Positions 8,348-16,937 of a stretch of 64,000 bases of DNA are shown here, piece after piece; the stretch's first letter is position 1, and each line of letters opens with the position of its first letter. Origin of the DNA: Lysinibacillus pinottii (GTDB lineage Bacteria; Bacillota; Bacilli; Bacillales_A; Planococcaceae); the NCBI RefSeq assembly GCF_024753545.1, contig NZ_JANTOO010000005.1, positions 62,001 to 126,000 on the forward strand, written 5' to 3'. A program made the translations under genes and the position numbers. The notes below the pieces were generated by a model. The model had not been told where the DNA came from. It did no database searches and saw only the letters and a program-made list of their open reading frames with translations.

Positions 8348-9031
8348 TCAATGAATGCTTTCATTAACTGTTATAGGTTGTTCATCATATTTATAATTTT
8401 CCCAACGATTACGTGCTAGCTTTCGATATTTTGGCGAGACGTTCCTATCAGCAATTAACCTTGAAAATCCTTTTTTAGCTTCTGTCATATCACCAAGTCG
8501 GAGGCTTAGCTCGGCATGTAAAAATTGAATTCGCTCTCCACCTTCCTGATTAGAAGCAAATGATTTACTGTAAAAATCTCTAGCGGCAAAAAGGTAGCGT
8601 TTTTCTGATTCTTCATCGTTTTTTATACGATATAACCAGGCAATTTTTAAGGCGAAATTAGCCATCAAAAGCGATTCTTCCATTGATGCGCGAGATACTA
8701 AGTAAGCAAGCTTAAAGCTTATAATGGCATCATCGATTGTACGCTCTTGACAGATACTCATAGGTTTCTGTAGCTCTTTAATGTATAGTTCATCTATAAG
8801 CTGCATGAAAGGTCCGTATGTACGTGTCATGGATTTATGGAAGGCAAAGCCACAATGTGGGCACACGGCAACTTCATACAGCAAAGGGTTAAGACCATCA
8901 TAGACGGGCATGAAATCTGTTTGTTCCTCGATAATTTTATATCGATTTGGGCGTACTTTATACGTTGTAAAATGCTTTTTGCAAAATTTACAATCTACGC
9001 TACTTTCATAGTAGTAGATGTTAAATGCCAT
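8348..9031 (-). CDS. DUF2225 family protein
   Basis: The 227-residue protein begins with a CxxC pair (DCKFCKKHF), a second pair (CPHCGFAFH), and then a helical TPR-like repeat region (residues ~90-220). This is the DUF2225 family, widespread in Firmicutes and without a settled role. I place the start at the ATG 9031 because AAAGGAG lies 9 bases before it; an in-frame TTG at 9040 is too close to that site. It heads a two-gene operon with the YvyF-like gene. Confidence 0.75.
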   Translation of the reverse strand: MAFNIYYYESSVDCKFCKKHFTTYKVRPNRYKIIEEQTDFMPVYDGLNPLLYEVAVCPHCGFAFHKSMTRTYGPFMQLIDELYIKELQKPMSICQERTIDDAIISFKLAYLVSRASMEESLLMANFALKIAWLYRIKNDEESEKRYLFAARDFYSKSFASNQEGGERIQFLHAELSLRLGDMTEAKKGFSRLIADRNVSPKYRKLARNRWENYKYDEQPITVNESIH

Positions 9032-9355
9032 AAGAATCAACTCCTTTGCATGCTCAATAATATTATTTCTTTTGTTCTATTTATACGTAATCAATAATCG
9101 TTCAATGTATTTAATTCATTATCTTCCATTTTAACAATTCTGTGTTCTTTGGTATACTCCTTTGGAATTATAAAATTAAAAATAATACTCGTTTTTTTAG
9201 TTAAATATCATTAGAAATGTGCTTGTAATAGTATTTATCGGTGTAGTTAAAGTAAGTTATATAGTTACCGAAAAGTTTGTCGAATTATGTACAATTTATT
9301 TAATGGACAGTTCGAATTGTATAGTTCAAAAGTTTACTATGAGAGGGTGGAGCAG
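9032..9355. other. Intergenic region between divergent genes
   Basis: This AT-rich gap of about 320 bases must hold divergent promoters for the DUF2225 gene and the HAD phosphatase. No convincing ORF, structured RNA or repeat was seen in it. Confidence 0.5.
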
Positions 9356-10129
9356 ATGACGTATAAAATAGTATTTTTTGATGTGGATGGTACACTAATC
9401 AATTATGAGAATGGTGCTGTGGAGGAAAGTACGAGGCAGGCTATTCGACTATTACAGGAAAAGGGAATCTATCTTGTGGCTGCGACAGGAAGACCGTTGT
9501 CCATGTGTGAAGAGCTGAAAAATTTAGGGATTGAAACCTTTATTACGGCGAATGGGGCATATGTGAAACACAAGGATGTTGTGATACATAAAATTCCGAT
9601 TGAGAAGGGCATTGTTCAAAATGTTCAAGCTTTTGCACAGCAACATCAGCATTCCTTAACATTTTTTACAGAACAACTTACGATGAATGATATACAAAAT
9701 CCATTAGCCTTAAGCGCGATGCAAGAGACATTGTCTTTATGTGATTTTCCAGTTAGAAAAGAAAGCATTATGGATGAAGAGGTTTTTCTTATGTGCCTTT
9801 ATGCTGATGAACAGGCTGAAAAAAGATTAGCTCGTCAATTTTCGAATATATTACGGCAACGATGGCATCCTTATATTGTGAATGTTTTACAGCAAGATGT
9901 GTCCAAGTCGATAGCCGTAAAGGCTGTACTGGATTATTTTGAGATTAATGCTAAGGATGCCATAGCTTTTGGAGATGGAGAGAATGATATAGATATGCTA
10001 GAGCTGGTTGGCCTTGGGGTAGCTATGGGGAATGGGAGCCAAGCTCTAAAAAATGTTGCAGATTTTGTTACAAAGAAGTCCATTGAAGGCGGCATAGATT
10101 TTGCTTTACGAAAGCTGCATATTATTTAA
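9356..10129 (+). CDS. Cof-type HAD-superfamily phosphatase
   Basis: The 257-residue protein has the HAD motifs in order: FFDVDGTL (residues 7-14, nucleophile Asp), AATGRP, a conserved lysine in SKSIAVKAV, and FGDGENDIDM. A C2 cap domain lies between. Such Cof/YkrA-type enzymes hydrolyse sugar phosphates or flavin and pyridoxal phosphates; the exact substrate cannot be told. The start is the ATG at 9356 with GAGGGTGG before it; the longer in-frame extension has no RBS and no family similarity. Confidence 0.8.
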   Translation: MTYKIVFFDVDGTLINYENGAVEESTRQAIRLLQEKGIYLVAATGRPLSMCEELKNLGIETFITANGAYVKHKDVVIHKIPIEKGIVQNVQAFAQQHQHSLTFFTEQLTMNDIQNPLALSAMQETLSLCDFPVRKESIMDEEVFLMCLYADEQAEKRLARQFSNILRQRWHPYIVNVLQQDVSKSIAVKAVLDYFEINAKDAIAFGDGENDIDMLELVGLGVAMGNGSQALKNVADFVTKKSIEGGIDFALRKLHII

Positions 10130-10220
10130 CGACATGGAAAGGAAGTAAAGTGGAGGCTTGAGAGACTCTTTTGGTATACAGTTATGAGTATATAGAACAA
10201 TGTATTAGGTGGGATGAAAA

Positions 10221-10817
10221 ATGGCGCAGCATGTGCAATCTCTAATTGAACATTACGGGTATTTTGGCATCATCGTGATCCTAATTGGAGGCATTGTTGG
10301 GTTGCCACTTCCCGATGAAGTATTTTTAACTTATGTAGGCTATAGTGTTTATCGAGAAAGCCTTGGACATATCCCAGCTTTAGTAAGTGCTCTGATTGGC
10401 GCAATGGGGGGGATTACTTTAAGCTACTATATCGGCCGTCGATTTGGCTTACCGCTCTTGCAGAAATATGGGCCAAAGATTCATATAACTGAGCAAAAAA
10501 TTGAATTTACTAAAAAAATGTTTATGAAAGTGGGGCCTTTTTTATTAATTGCTGGCTATTTTATTCCTGGTGTACGCCATCTAACAGCCTATATCGCCGC
10601 TATTAATAATTATCCATATAGGAAATTCGCTTTCTTTGCTTATACAGGGGCATTTATATGGACTTTTACATTTATAACCTTAGGAAAAGTGCTAGGAGAG
10701 AAATGGCGATTCGTCGGTTACTATTTATCTCATTACAGTATGTACGTCATCTTGCTGTTTGTCCTAGTCATGTTAATTGTTTATTATTTATTTAAAAAAA
10801 GAAACGTACAAAAGTAA
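10221..10817 (+). CDS. DedA-family membrane protein
   Basis: The 198-residue membrane protein has the DedA/VTT fold: an early re-entrant loop GLPLPDEVFLTYVG, a central YYIGRRFG, and FIPGVRHLTAYIAAI, where a conserved Arg and Gly mark the family. About five hydrophobic segments are visible. DedA proteins include flippases for phosphatidylethanolamine or undecaprenyl phosphate (for example UptA, PetA in Bacillus); which applies here is not clear. A strong terminator follows immediately. Confidence 0.85.
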   Translation: MAQHVQSLIEHYGYFGIIVILIGGIVGLPLPDEVFLTYVGYSVYRESLGHIPALVSALIGAMGGITLSYYIGRRFGLPLLQKYGPKIHITEQKIEFTKKMFMKVGPFLLIAGYFIPGVRHLTAYIAAINNYPYRKFAFFAYTGAFIWTFTFITLGKVLGEKWRFVGYYLSHYSMYVILLFVLVMLIVYYLFKKRNVQK

Positions 10818-10845
10818 AAGTCAGTAGGATTCCTACCGACTTTTT
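10817..10845. terminator. Bidirectional terminator
   Basis: AAAGTC-A-GTAGG and CCTAC-C-GAC form a hairpin with the loop ATT, followed by TTTTT. The A-run on the other side lets it also serve the convergent cyclase gene. Confidence 0.75.
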
Positions 10846-10846
10846 G

Positions 10847-11584
10847 TTATGGCAAGATGGCAAATGAACGTACAGGGAATCCAGATGCTTTTTCAGGCTT
10901 GGGTACTATATTAAAAATAATAGCACCTTTAGGAGGTAGCTTGTCTAAATTAGTCATGAGCTCAATTTGATAAGTGTCTTGATTGAGGACAAAATATTCA
11001 CCAACCAATTGGCCACTTTGACGAAAATCAGTGGCAGAATCAGTATCAAAAGTTTCATGACCTATTGCACTTACTTTACGTTCCTTGAATAGAAATTGTA
11101 AGGCCTCCAAGCCCCAACCTGGGAGATGATTATCTCCATTGACATCTTTATTACTAAATGCCTCTTTATCTGGCCAACGCTTACTCCAATCTGTTCGCAG
11201 TGCCACAAATGTACCTTCTTCAATCTGTCCATAGTGTGTCTCGAATTCTAGAATATCTTGTACACTGAGCGTAAAGTCATGATTACTAGCAGCCTCCTGT
11301 GATTTATCAATGACGATAAGCGGAAGAACAAGCTCCTTTAGTGCTAATTCATCTAGAAATCGAGTATCTCTTACAAAGTGAATGGGTGGGTCAATATGTG
11401 TTCCATATTGTCCAGGAAAAGAAAACTGCTGTGCAAAAAATCCATCATCATGCGAGAATAATGTTTCAAATTTAGCATCTTCAAACATGAAAAAATGAGG
11501 TGAGTCTGGGCCGAAGGTATGTGTCAAATCGACCCACTGTTTTGATTTTAGTAAGTGCAATGCTTGTAAAAGTTCGTTAGACAT
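10847..11584 (-). CDS. Cyclase-family (kynurenine-formamidase-like) hydrolase under SAM control
   Basis: The 245-residue protein belongs to the cyclase family (PF04199). The metal-binding motif GTHIDPPIHF is present at about residues 79-88, with further conserved GHETFDTD and a C-terminal PVRSFAI. Family members include kynurenine formamidase and isatin hydrolase. The gene sits directly downstream of a complete SAM-I riboswitch with its own terminator, so it is expressed when S-adenosylmethionine is low. That suggests a role in sulfur or methionine metabolism, or salvage of an N-formyl or lactone compound; this is inference. Confidence 0.75.
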   Translation of the reverse strand: MSNELLQALHLLKSKQWVDLTHTFGPDSPHFFMFEDAKFETLFSHDDGFFAQQFSFPGQYGTHIDPPIHFVRDTRFLDELALKELVLPLIVIDKSQEAASNHDFTLSVQDILEFETHYGQIEEGTFVALRTDWSKRWPDKEAFSNKDVNGDNHLPGWGLEALQFLFKERKVSAIGHETFDTDSATDFRQSGQLVGEYFVLNQDTYQIELMTNLDKLPPKGAIIFNIVPKPEKASGFPVRSFAILP

Positions 11585-11616
11585 TAAATTCCCTGCTTTC
11601 TAAAAGTAGTAGTCAA

Positions 11617-11781
11617 TAAAAAAGAGTCCTCAATCGAAGAGGACTCCCGGAATCAAACATAGGTAGTGCGTCTTCTCATCTTTCAGGCTTAAATTTTGCC
11701 AATAGGAATTAGCACCATACTGCTTGAGCTGGTTGCTGAGACTTCATCGGGCCGATCCCTCCGTCTCTCTAGATAAGAAAT
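11617..11781 (-). promoter_or_regulatory. SAM-I (S-box) riboswitch with terminator
   Basis: Read on the minus strand from 11781, the region shows the S-box core. There is a TCTTATC...GAGAGA P1 5' strand, then GGAGGGATCGGCCCGATGAA, a TCAGCAACC segment, GGTGCTAATTCC, and a GATGAGAAGA 3' P1 strand. GAGTCCTC...GAGGACTC followed by TTTTTT (11647-11617) is the expression-platform terminator. The cyclase gene starts 33 bases further on. SAM binding should cause early termination. Confidence 0.92.
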
Positions 11782-11879
11782 AGGATATAAGAATTTTCAG
11801 AAATAATAGTATAAATACTTTAACATATATTTTTATAGTTTACAACTTTGATAGGATTACAGGGTTAAAATTAATTTAC

Positions 11880-12281
11880 TTACCAATTCAAAATTAACGT
11901 TACTCGACAGCAGGCACTATCCATAAGCTGTATTCTAAAATTATCTGGTGTATAGTTGGTTTCAAATTTTGTAGTAATGCCTGTGGATGTAATTAATTTT
12001 TCGACCTCTGTTTTATTTGAAAGCTGTGCAGCATTCTTTAAGTCATGTGCAAATTGTTGAGAACTATCAATTTTATCTGTAAGTAATTGTGCCTGCTGCA
12101 TAATCGTCTTTATCCGCGTAGCTGAAGATATTAATTTTTGTGTATCAACAGGGGGAAAGGGACTATTACTAGTCGGCATTGCTAAATGTTGTGAAAAGGT
12201 TCTAGCTGCAAGTTGATGGTCTGTCGATGGTATCGGGTAATGGTAGGGGTGAATAAAATAAGGATAAGGATTATAATACAA
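11880..12281 (-). CDS. Small spore-coat-like protein (YuzC-type)
   Basis: The 133-residue protein has a Tyr/Pro/His-rich N-terminus (YYNPYPYFIHPYHYP) and the motif PFPPVDTQKLISSA. A helical middle and a C-terminal SACCRVTLILNW follow. This layout matches small Bacillus inner-coat proteins such as YuzC; I am moderately sure of the family. The start is a TTG with AGGAGG 7 bases upstream. A sigma-K-like promoter lies just upstream, in line with mother-cell expression late in sporulation. Confidence 0.6.
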   Translation of the reverse strand: MYYNPYPYFIHPYHYPIPSTDHQLAARTFSQHLAMPTSNSPFPPVDTQKLISSATRIKTIMQQAQLLTDKIDSSQQFAHDLKNAAQLSNKTEVEKLITSTGITTKFETNYTPDNFRIQLMDSACCRVTLILNW

Positions 12282-12312
12282 ATCAATTCCTCCTAGCCAG
12301 AAGCTGATATCT

Positions 12313-12340
12313 TATCTTATGTATCATGATCTTTTTAGGT
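12313..12340 (-). promoter_or_regulatory. Candidate sigma-K promoter
   Basis: On the minus strand, ACC (12340-12338) is followed after 16 bases by CATAAGATA (12321-12313), fitting the sigma-K pattern AC-N16-CATANNNTA. It lies about 30 bases before the coat-like gene's start. Confidence 0.45.
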
Positions 12341-12407
12341 GTTTGAATAACGCCATTCCTGTACTGAAGTGTTAATATACTATGCTGAATGGTATGCCAC
12401 ACAAACT

Positions 12408-12439
12408 AAAAAAGGAAGCGATGGCGCGCTTCCCTTTTG
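12408..12439 (-). terminator. Terminator of the AraC/siderophore-sensor gene
   Basis: GGAAGCG and CGCTTCC form a GC-rich stem; read leftward it is followed by TTTTTT. It lies just after the AraC gene's stop. Confidence 0.7.
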
Positions 12440-12443
12440 TTCT

Positions 12444-14015
12444 TTAGCCAAGAACGTTTAATACATCATCTATTTTTTTGCTATGTGACAGGATTCCATA
12501 ATTCATCCACGTTAAAAAATCCACCTCATAGACACAGTTTCTTTTAACAGCCCTTAGGTTTTTCCACATAGAGGATGTTAAAATAGTACGCTCTTCATTC
12601 TCATAAATGGAGTGTTGCTTGTCGAAGGTGATAAACAAATGATCAGCTTCTAGTTGTTGCAGCTGATTTGAAGTCAGATGAGCTTTACGCTGATTAAGCG
12701 GTATTTTCCACACCAATGGATCAGGCGTTAAGCCTAAGTCACGGTATAGAATTGGCCCTGTATAACCGCAATCAGGGCCAGCATACAGTGTAATGCCAAT
12801 GGCTGAAATGCGAAGAAATGCCACACTTTGTCCGTAAACGGATCTACCTAGAATTTTTCGAGCCCTCTGTACCTTGTCCTCATATTCCGTAATAATATCT
12901 TGCATCATAGCGGTTTTCCCTGTTAAATCTGCAATTTTAAATAGAGTCGATTGCCAGTCCTCTCCAGGGTTGTTTAGGTGACAGATTGGGGCCAACTTAT
13001 TTAAATGAAGACAGGTTTCCCAACGCTCTATACCAGCATCTAACATAATTAATGTTGGTTTATAGTGAAAGAGGTGTTCCATTTTTCCATACTGTACATC
13101 GATATCAGGCACATCCTGTAGACCTAAATAGTCTTGTTTTCCCCACTTGGAATGACTGAATTGCGCAATGGGCGTAATACCTAAAGCTACAAAGAAGTCC
13201 TCTAAGAATGGTGCGAATACACGTACATTATTGCTCTGACTTCGTCGGAATTGCCCTGGGGAAATACCTACATGCTCTTTAAAACGACGATTGAAATAGT
13301 ATTCATTATTAAAGCCAATAGACTGACTTATTTCAAATACACGATCATTCGTTGTCATTAATAACTGTTTGGCTTTTTCAATACGTATACTATTTAAATA
13401 ATACAGAGGTATTTGTCCCGTAATATCTTTAAAAATGCGTGAGTAACTCCATTTTGGTACACCTGCCAGTTCTGCTAGCTGTTCGACAGTCCAATCCTTT
13501 CCAAAGTGGTTGTGCAAATATTGGATAGATTGCTCTACAGATTGACGATCACTTTGTTGTAGAGGCTTCGTTCGGTTTTGCTCAAAAATAAATAATATCA
13601 ATTCTTGGAAACGAACATGCTGCTCAAAAACAGTGTGCTCATCTTTTGTTTGACGACACCGATAAATAGCTTCTAATAGTCTATTGCATTGAGAGAAGGG
13701 AAGAAGACGTAGTTCTCTAACACTTGTAAAGAGACTAGTAGGAGTATGAGCTTCACTAAGATAAATCGTATTAAATGTCAATTGGTAATAGCAGAGTGTC
13801 TCATCGGCAATGTGAATTTCGACAGGGCTATTAGGTGGAATAATCACACATTTTCCTTTCATAAGGTGGATAGTTTCATGGTTTGTCTTAAGTGTTCCGT
13901 TACCACTAATAAGGATGAAAAGAGAATAGTATGTATTGCTATATGACTGCATACCTGCTGAGAGAATAGTATATGAAATAGTTTGTAAATGATAGATTTG
14001 TATTAAATTACCCAT
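12444..14015 (-). CDS. AraC-family regulator fused to a siderophore-binding domain (Btr-like)
   Basis: The 523-residue protein has three parts. A cupin-like sensor spans about 1-150, with a pair of AraC helix-turn-helix motifs at about 165-265 (VEQLAELAGVPKWSYSRIFKD and FNNEYYFNRRFKEHVGISPGQFR). Residues ~270-523 form a domain related to ferric-siderophore binding proteins (FecB/BtuF fold). The same architecture is known in B. subtilis Btr, which senses bacillibactin and activates feuABC. Its C-terminal domain shares the motif WGKQDYLGL and overall layout with the adjacent lipoprotein, so both probably bind the same ferric siderophore, one inside and one outside the cell. Confidence 0.85.
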   Translation of the reverse strand: MGNLIQIYHLQTISYTILSAGMQSYSNTYYSLFILISGNGTLKTNHETIHLMKGKCVIIPPNSPVEIHIADETLCYYQLTFNTIYLSEAHTPTSLFTSVRELRLLPFSQCNRLLEAIYRCRQTKDEHTVFEQHVRFQELILFIFEQNRTKPLQQSDRQSVEQSIQYLHNHFGKDWTVEQLAELAGVPKWSYSRIFKDITGQIPLYYLNSIRIEKAKQLLMTTNDRVFEISQSIGFNNEYYFNRRFKEHVGISPGQFRRSQSNNVRVFAPFLEDFFVALGITPIAQFSHSKWGKQDYLGLQDVPDIDVQYGKMEHLFHYKPTLIMLDAGIERWETCLHLNKLAPICHLNNPGEDWQSTLFKIADLTGKTAMMQDIITEYEDKVQRARKILGRSVYGQSVAFLRISAIGITLYAGPDCGYTGPILYRDLGLTPDPLVWKIPLNQRKAHLTSNQLQQLEADHLFITFDKQHSIYENEERTILTSSMWKNLRAVKRNCVYEVDFLTWMNYGILSHSKKIDDVLNVLG

Positions 14016-14060
14016 TGTCCACGCACTCCTAAGTAAAGTTTAAATTTGGAAAACAACACA

Positions 14061-14087
14061 AAGAAAGCCCCATAAAGAGCTTTCTAT
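14061..14087 (-). terminator. Weak terminator between lipoprotein and AraC genes
   Basis: AGAAAGC and GCTTTCT form a 7-bp stem with a 10-base loop; the T-run is imperfect. It could partly uncouple the regulator from the lipoprotein transcript. Confidence 0.45.
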
Positions 14088-14093
14088 TGTAAA

Positions 14094-15044
14094 TTATTTC
14101 ACGAACCATTTCTCAAGATCATCATATTTTAGTAGGTTTGCAGTAATGGCACCAGACTGCCAATAAGTTCGATCAGCAATATAAACTTGTCCATTTTTTA
14201 CAGCAGGAACTGTATTCCAAAGCGTACTATCTAACCATTTAATCGCCTCTTGATTTTCTTCAGTTTCCCAAGTGCCATTTGAAGGGAAGAGTATAATATG
14301 ATCAGCATCTAATTCTGGAATAGCTTCTTCAGACAAGACCTCGTGGAACTCTGTCATATCCCGAGCTAATGGATGTGGATTTAAACCAGCTTCCGTATAA
14401 ATGTAGCCCGTGTAGCGATTCTTTATACCGAATAATGCCAACGTTTTATCTGCCACATTTAGGCGGACAACGGCAACAGTTTCGTCACCAACGGATTCTT
14501 CTAACTTAGCTTTTAAATTCGTAACACGTTCCTCATATTTATCAACGATTTCATTCGCTTTCTCAGGGATATTTAAAACATCAGCTATCGTTTTCACAAT
14601 TTCACGTGGATCTTGTAGTATGTCTTCTTTTAAGCGATAAGTAGGTGCAATCTTTGAATATTCTTCATACTTTGCCTTATCTGCTGCACCATCTACAATG
14701 ATTAAATCCGGCTTAGCTTGAAGTAATGTTTCTAGACTACCTGTAACGTCAAACTCAGGTACGTCTAAGCCTAAATAATCTTGTTTACCCCAGGAAGGGT
14801 GATACCATTGCACAACAGGCTTGACATCTAAGGCAGTTAAATAATCTTCCATATAGATGGCTGCTACTCGCTGTGGATTTGTTGGAATTGTTACTTCTCC
14901 AAACTCATCCTCTACAACTCGTGTATCTTCTTTTGTTGGATTCACACTCTCTGAACTTGTTTGTGTTTCATTTGAACCACAGGCACTTAAAACGAACAGC
15001 AGTACAAGAATAAGTACAAATGTAAAATATCGACTGATACGCAT
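14094..15044 (-). CDS. Ferric-siderophore-binding lipoprotein (ABC transporter solute-binding protein)
   Basis: The 316-residue protein has a lipoprotein signal with the lipobox LSAC (Cys 22) and a FecB/FhuD-type two-lobed binding domain (EFGEVTIPTNPQRVAAI, then KPDLIIVDG and AIPELDADHIILF). It should capture a ferric siderophore at the outer membrane face. No permease or ATPase gene lies beside it, so it must share the membrane parts of another system, perhaps the one at 44-47 kb. A Fur box about 55 bases upstream implies iron repression, and the downstream AraC gene is probably its activator. Confidence 0.85.
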   Translation of the reverse strand: MRISRYFTFVLILVLLFVLSACGSNETQTSSESVNPTKEDTRVVEDEFGEVTIPTNPQRVAAIYMEDYLTALDVKPVVQWYHPSWGKQDYLGLDVPEFDVTGSLETLLQAKPDLIIVDGAADKAKYEEYSKIAPTYRLKEDILQDPREIVKTIADVLNIPEKANEIVDKYEERVTNLKAKLEESVGDETVAVVRLNVADKTLALFGIKNRYTGYIYTEAGLNPHPLARDMTEFHEVLSEEAIPELDADHIILFPSNGTWETEENQEAIKWLDSTLWNTVPAVKNGQVYIADRTYWQSGAITANLLKYDDLEKWFVK

Positions 15045-15076
15045 GGCTATTCACTCCTATAAATTTACTAAAAACT

Positions 15077-15113
15077 GATAAATGTTTATCTTAATTTAGA
15101 ATGATAATCATTC
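15077..15113 (-). promoter_or_regulatory. Fur box and second dyad upstream of siderophore lipoprotein
   Basis: GAATGATAATCATTC (15099-15113) is a perfect palindrome matching the centre of the Fur consensus at 13 of 15 positions. GATAAATGTTTATC (15077-15090) is a second perfect dyad between it and the gene start. The first is probably the Fur site; the second may be where the AraC protein acts (inferred). Confidence 0.7.
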
Positions 15114-15206
15114 TCGTTTGATTCAAATAAATTATAGGATACCATATAAAAACAAACAATACATATTCTCAACATCTTTTTTATACAAAATGAAGAGTTT
15201 AGAGTC

Positions 15207-16391
15207 CTATTGATTCTTTTTATCAAAAAGTAGCCATAGGAGTGTAACGACCGCTGCCAGCATAACCATAAGGAATCCATATACAGGCGTTTGTGCTAAT
15301 GATTGATGACGAATAATAAAACCACCCATATACGAACCTAAAAATATACCAATATTGAAAGCAGAAATATTTAATGCAGAGGCCATTGAAATAGCTGATG
15401 GTATATATTTTTCAGACAGTATAACTGCATATAGTTGCAAGCCTGGGACATTCATGAACATAAATAAGCCCATTATTAGGACCATGAATAACCCAATAAT
15501 TGGCGATTCAAGAGTAAAGCCAATACCAAGTAAAGCTAATGCAAGTCCTACAAAAATAATAAAGATGGAACGAAGCGGATTTTGATTTGCAAAATGGCCT
15601 CCTAGTGTATTACCAATAGCAACGCAAATACCATAGACAACTAATATAATAACTACCGCGTGTGGTGAGTAACCCATATATTGCTCTAAAATAGGTGAAA
15701 CATACGTGTAGACCACAAAGGCACCACCATAGCCAATTGCTGTAATGAAAAGAATTAATAACATTCGAATATTGCCTAATACTTTACCGATATCACGAAG
15801 AGAGATTGGGTTACCTTTTGATAATTGGCTTGGTACTAACAAAGCATTACTTATTAAACCAATTATCCCTATAATAACAATAAAAATGAATGACATACGC
15901 CAGTCTGTTACCTGTCCAATGAATGTACCTAATGGGACACCCGTCACAGTAGCTAATGTAAGTCCAGTAAACATAAAGGCAATTGCACTTGCGCGTTTAT
16001 TTGGTTCAACTACATCTGCCGCTATGACAGAAGCGATGGACATAAACACACCGTGTGCTAATGCTGAAATAATACGTCCTATTAATAAAATCGAGAAATT
16101 TGGTGCCATAGCTGCAGTTAAGTTCCCAATTATAAAGATTGTCATGACTAACAATAAAACAGTTTTTCGACTAAGGCGAGATGTTAGGGCTGTTAATAAT
16201 GGAGCTCCAACAGTAACGCCTAATGCGTATATTGAAACAGTTAAGCCAGCTGTGCTTAAAGATATACCGAAGTCATCTGTCATTAACGGTAAAAGCCCAA
16301 CACTGATAAATTCAGTGGACCCTATTCCAAAAGCACTGATTGCAAGTGCTAGCAAAGTTAATTTAACACTTGGCTTTTTTGAATGTGACAT
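15207..16391 (-). CDS. MFS drug/metabolite exporter (DHA1, YdhP/AraJ-like)
   Basis: The 394-residue protein has twelve hydrophobic segments and DHA1-type motifs: GSTEFISVGLLP in helix 1, the loop 2-3 motif region SRLSRKTVLL, and GRIISALAHGVF in helix 4. It probably exports drugs, arabinose-like sugars or metabolites. The start is the ATG at 16391 with AAAGGAG upstream; an in-frame ATG at 16424 lies before that RBS. It diverges from an HxlR regulator, a common pairing in which the regulator controls the pump. Confidence 0.8.
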   Translation of the reverse strand: MSHSKKPSVKLTLLALAISAFGIGSTEFISVGLLPLMTDDFGISLSTAGLTVSIYALGVTVGAPLLTALTSRLSRKTVLLLVMTIFIIGNLTAAMAPNFSILLIGRIISALAHGVFMSIASVIAADVVEPNKRASAIAFMFTGLTLATVTGVPLGTFIGQVTDWRMSFIFIVIIGIIGLISNALLVPSQLSKGNPISLRDIGKVLGNIRMLLILFITAIGYGGAFVVYTYVSPILEQYMGYSPHAVVIILVVYGICVAIGNTLGGHFANQNPLRSIFIIFVGLALALLGIGFTLESPIIGLFMVLIMGLFMFMNVPGLQLYAVILSEKYIPSAISMASALNISAFNIGIFLGSYMGGFIIRHQSLAQTPVYGFLMVMLAAVVTLLWLLFDKKNQ

Positions 16392-16461
16392 ACTACTAAT
16401 ATCTCCTTTGATTTTTTTTATCATGTATAGTAATATTCATACATACCTAAAAGATATGTAG

Positions 16462-16481
16462 AGTACTTTTGGTTACTTTTG
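16462..16481. promoter_or_regulatory. Possible HxlR-regulator site between pump and regulator
   Basis: AGTACTTTTGGTTACTTTTG contains a direct repeat of TACTTTTG-like blocks immediately upstream of hxlR. A related AGTAC/ACTTTT element recurs at the aldo/keto reductase promoter (17845-17867). Confidence 0.35.
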
Positions 16482-16500
16482 AATATAACGGGGGTTTACA

Positions 16501-16884
16501 ATGCAAAAAATTTATAATATTGGTGTAGAAGCTACACTTGAAGTCATTGGTGGTAAATGGAAACCAGTCATTCTTTGTCATTTAAACCACCATGGTAAAA
16601 TTCGCACAAATGAGTTTCGACGATTAATTCCAGGAATCTCGCAAAAAATGCTCACTAGTCAATTAAGAGAGTTAGAGCAAGCTGGATTGATCCTTCGAAA
16701 GGTCTTCAATCAAGTTCCGCCGAAAGTTGAATATTCCTTAACGCCTTATGGACAAGGAATGGAGCCTATTTTAAACATGCTTTGTACTTGGGGCGAGAAG
16801 CATGTTGAAGTATTACAGGATAAAGGCGAAGATGTACTATTAAAACAACGTGACGAAGATATAGCTATGCAGCAAACATCGTAA
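16501..16884 (+). CDS. HxlR/YodB-family transcriptional regulator
   Basis: The 127-residue winged-helix protein has the HxlR signature LEVIGGKWKPVILCHL (residues 13-28), then GISQKMLTSQLRELEQAGLI and YSLTPYG. HxlR regulators often sense aldehydes, quinones or oxidants through a cysteine; a Cys is present in helix 2 (ILCHL). GGGGGT precedes the ATG. It is divergent from the MFS pump and convergent with the aldo/keto reductase, and may control both. Confidence 0.85.
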   Translation: MQKIYNIGVEATLEVIGGKWKPVILCHLNHHGKIRTNEFRRLIPGISQKMLTSQLRELEQAGLILRKVFNQVPPKVEYSLTPYGQGMEPILNMLCTWGEKHVEVLQDKGEDVLLKQRDEDIAMQQTS

Positions 16885-16890
16885 TGAGGG

Positions 16891-16925
16891 AAAAAGAGAC
16901 TGTCAAACACGCGACAGTCTCTTTT
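16891..16925. terminator. Bidirectional terminator
   Basis: AGAGACTGTC and GACAGTCTCT form a perfect 10-bp stem flanked by an A-run and a TTTT run, between hxlR and the convergent reductase gene. Confidence 0.85.
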
Positions 16926-16937
16926 CCTTTTTAATGC

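Noticed and set aside
15745..16461. A long (238-codon) frame on the plus strand opposite the MFS gene
   Set aside because: It is the antisense shadow of the transporter; its composition is atypical and the MFS frame has clear helices and motifs.
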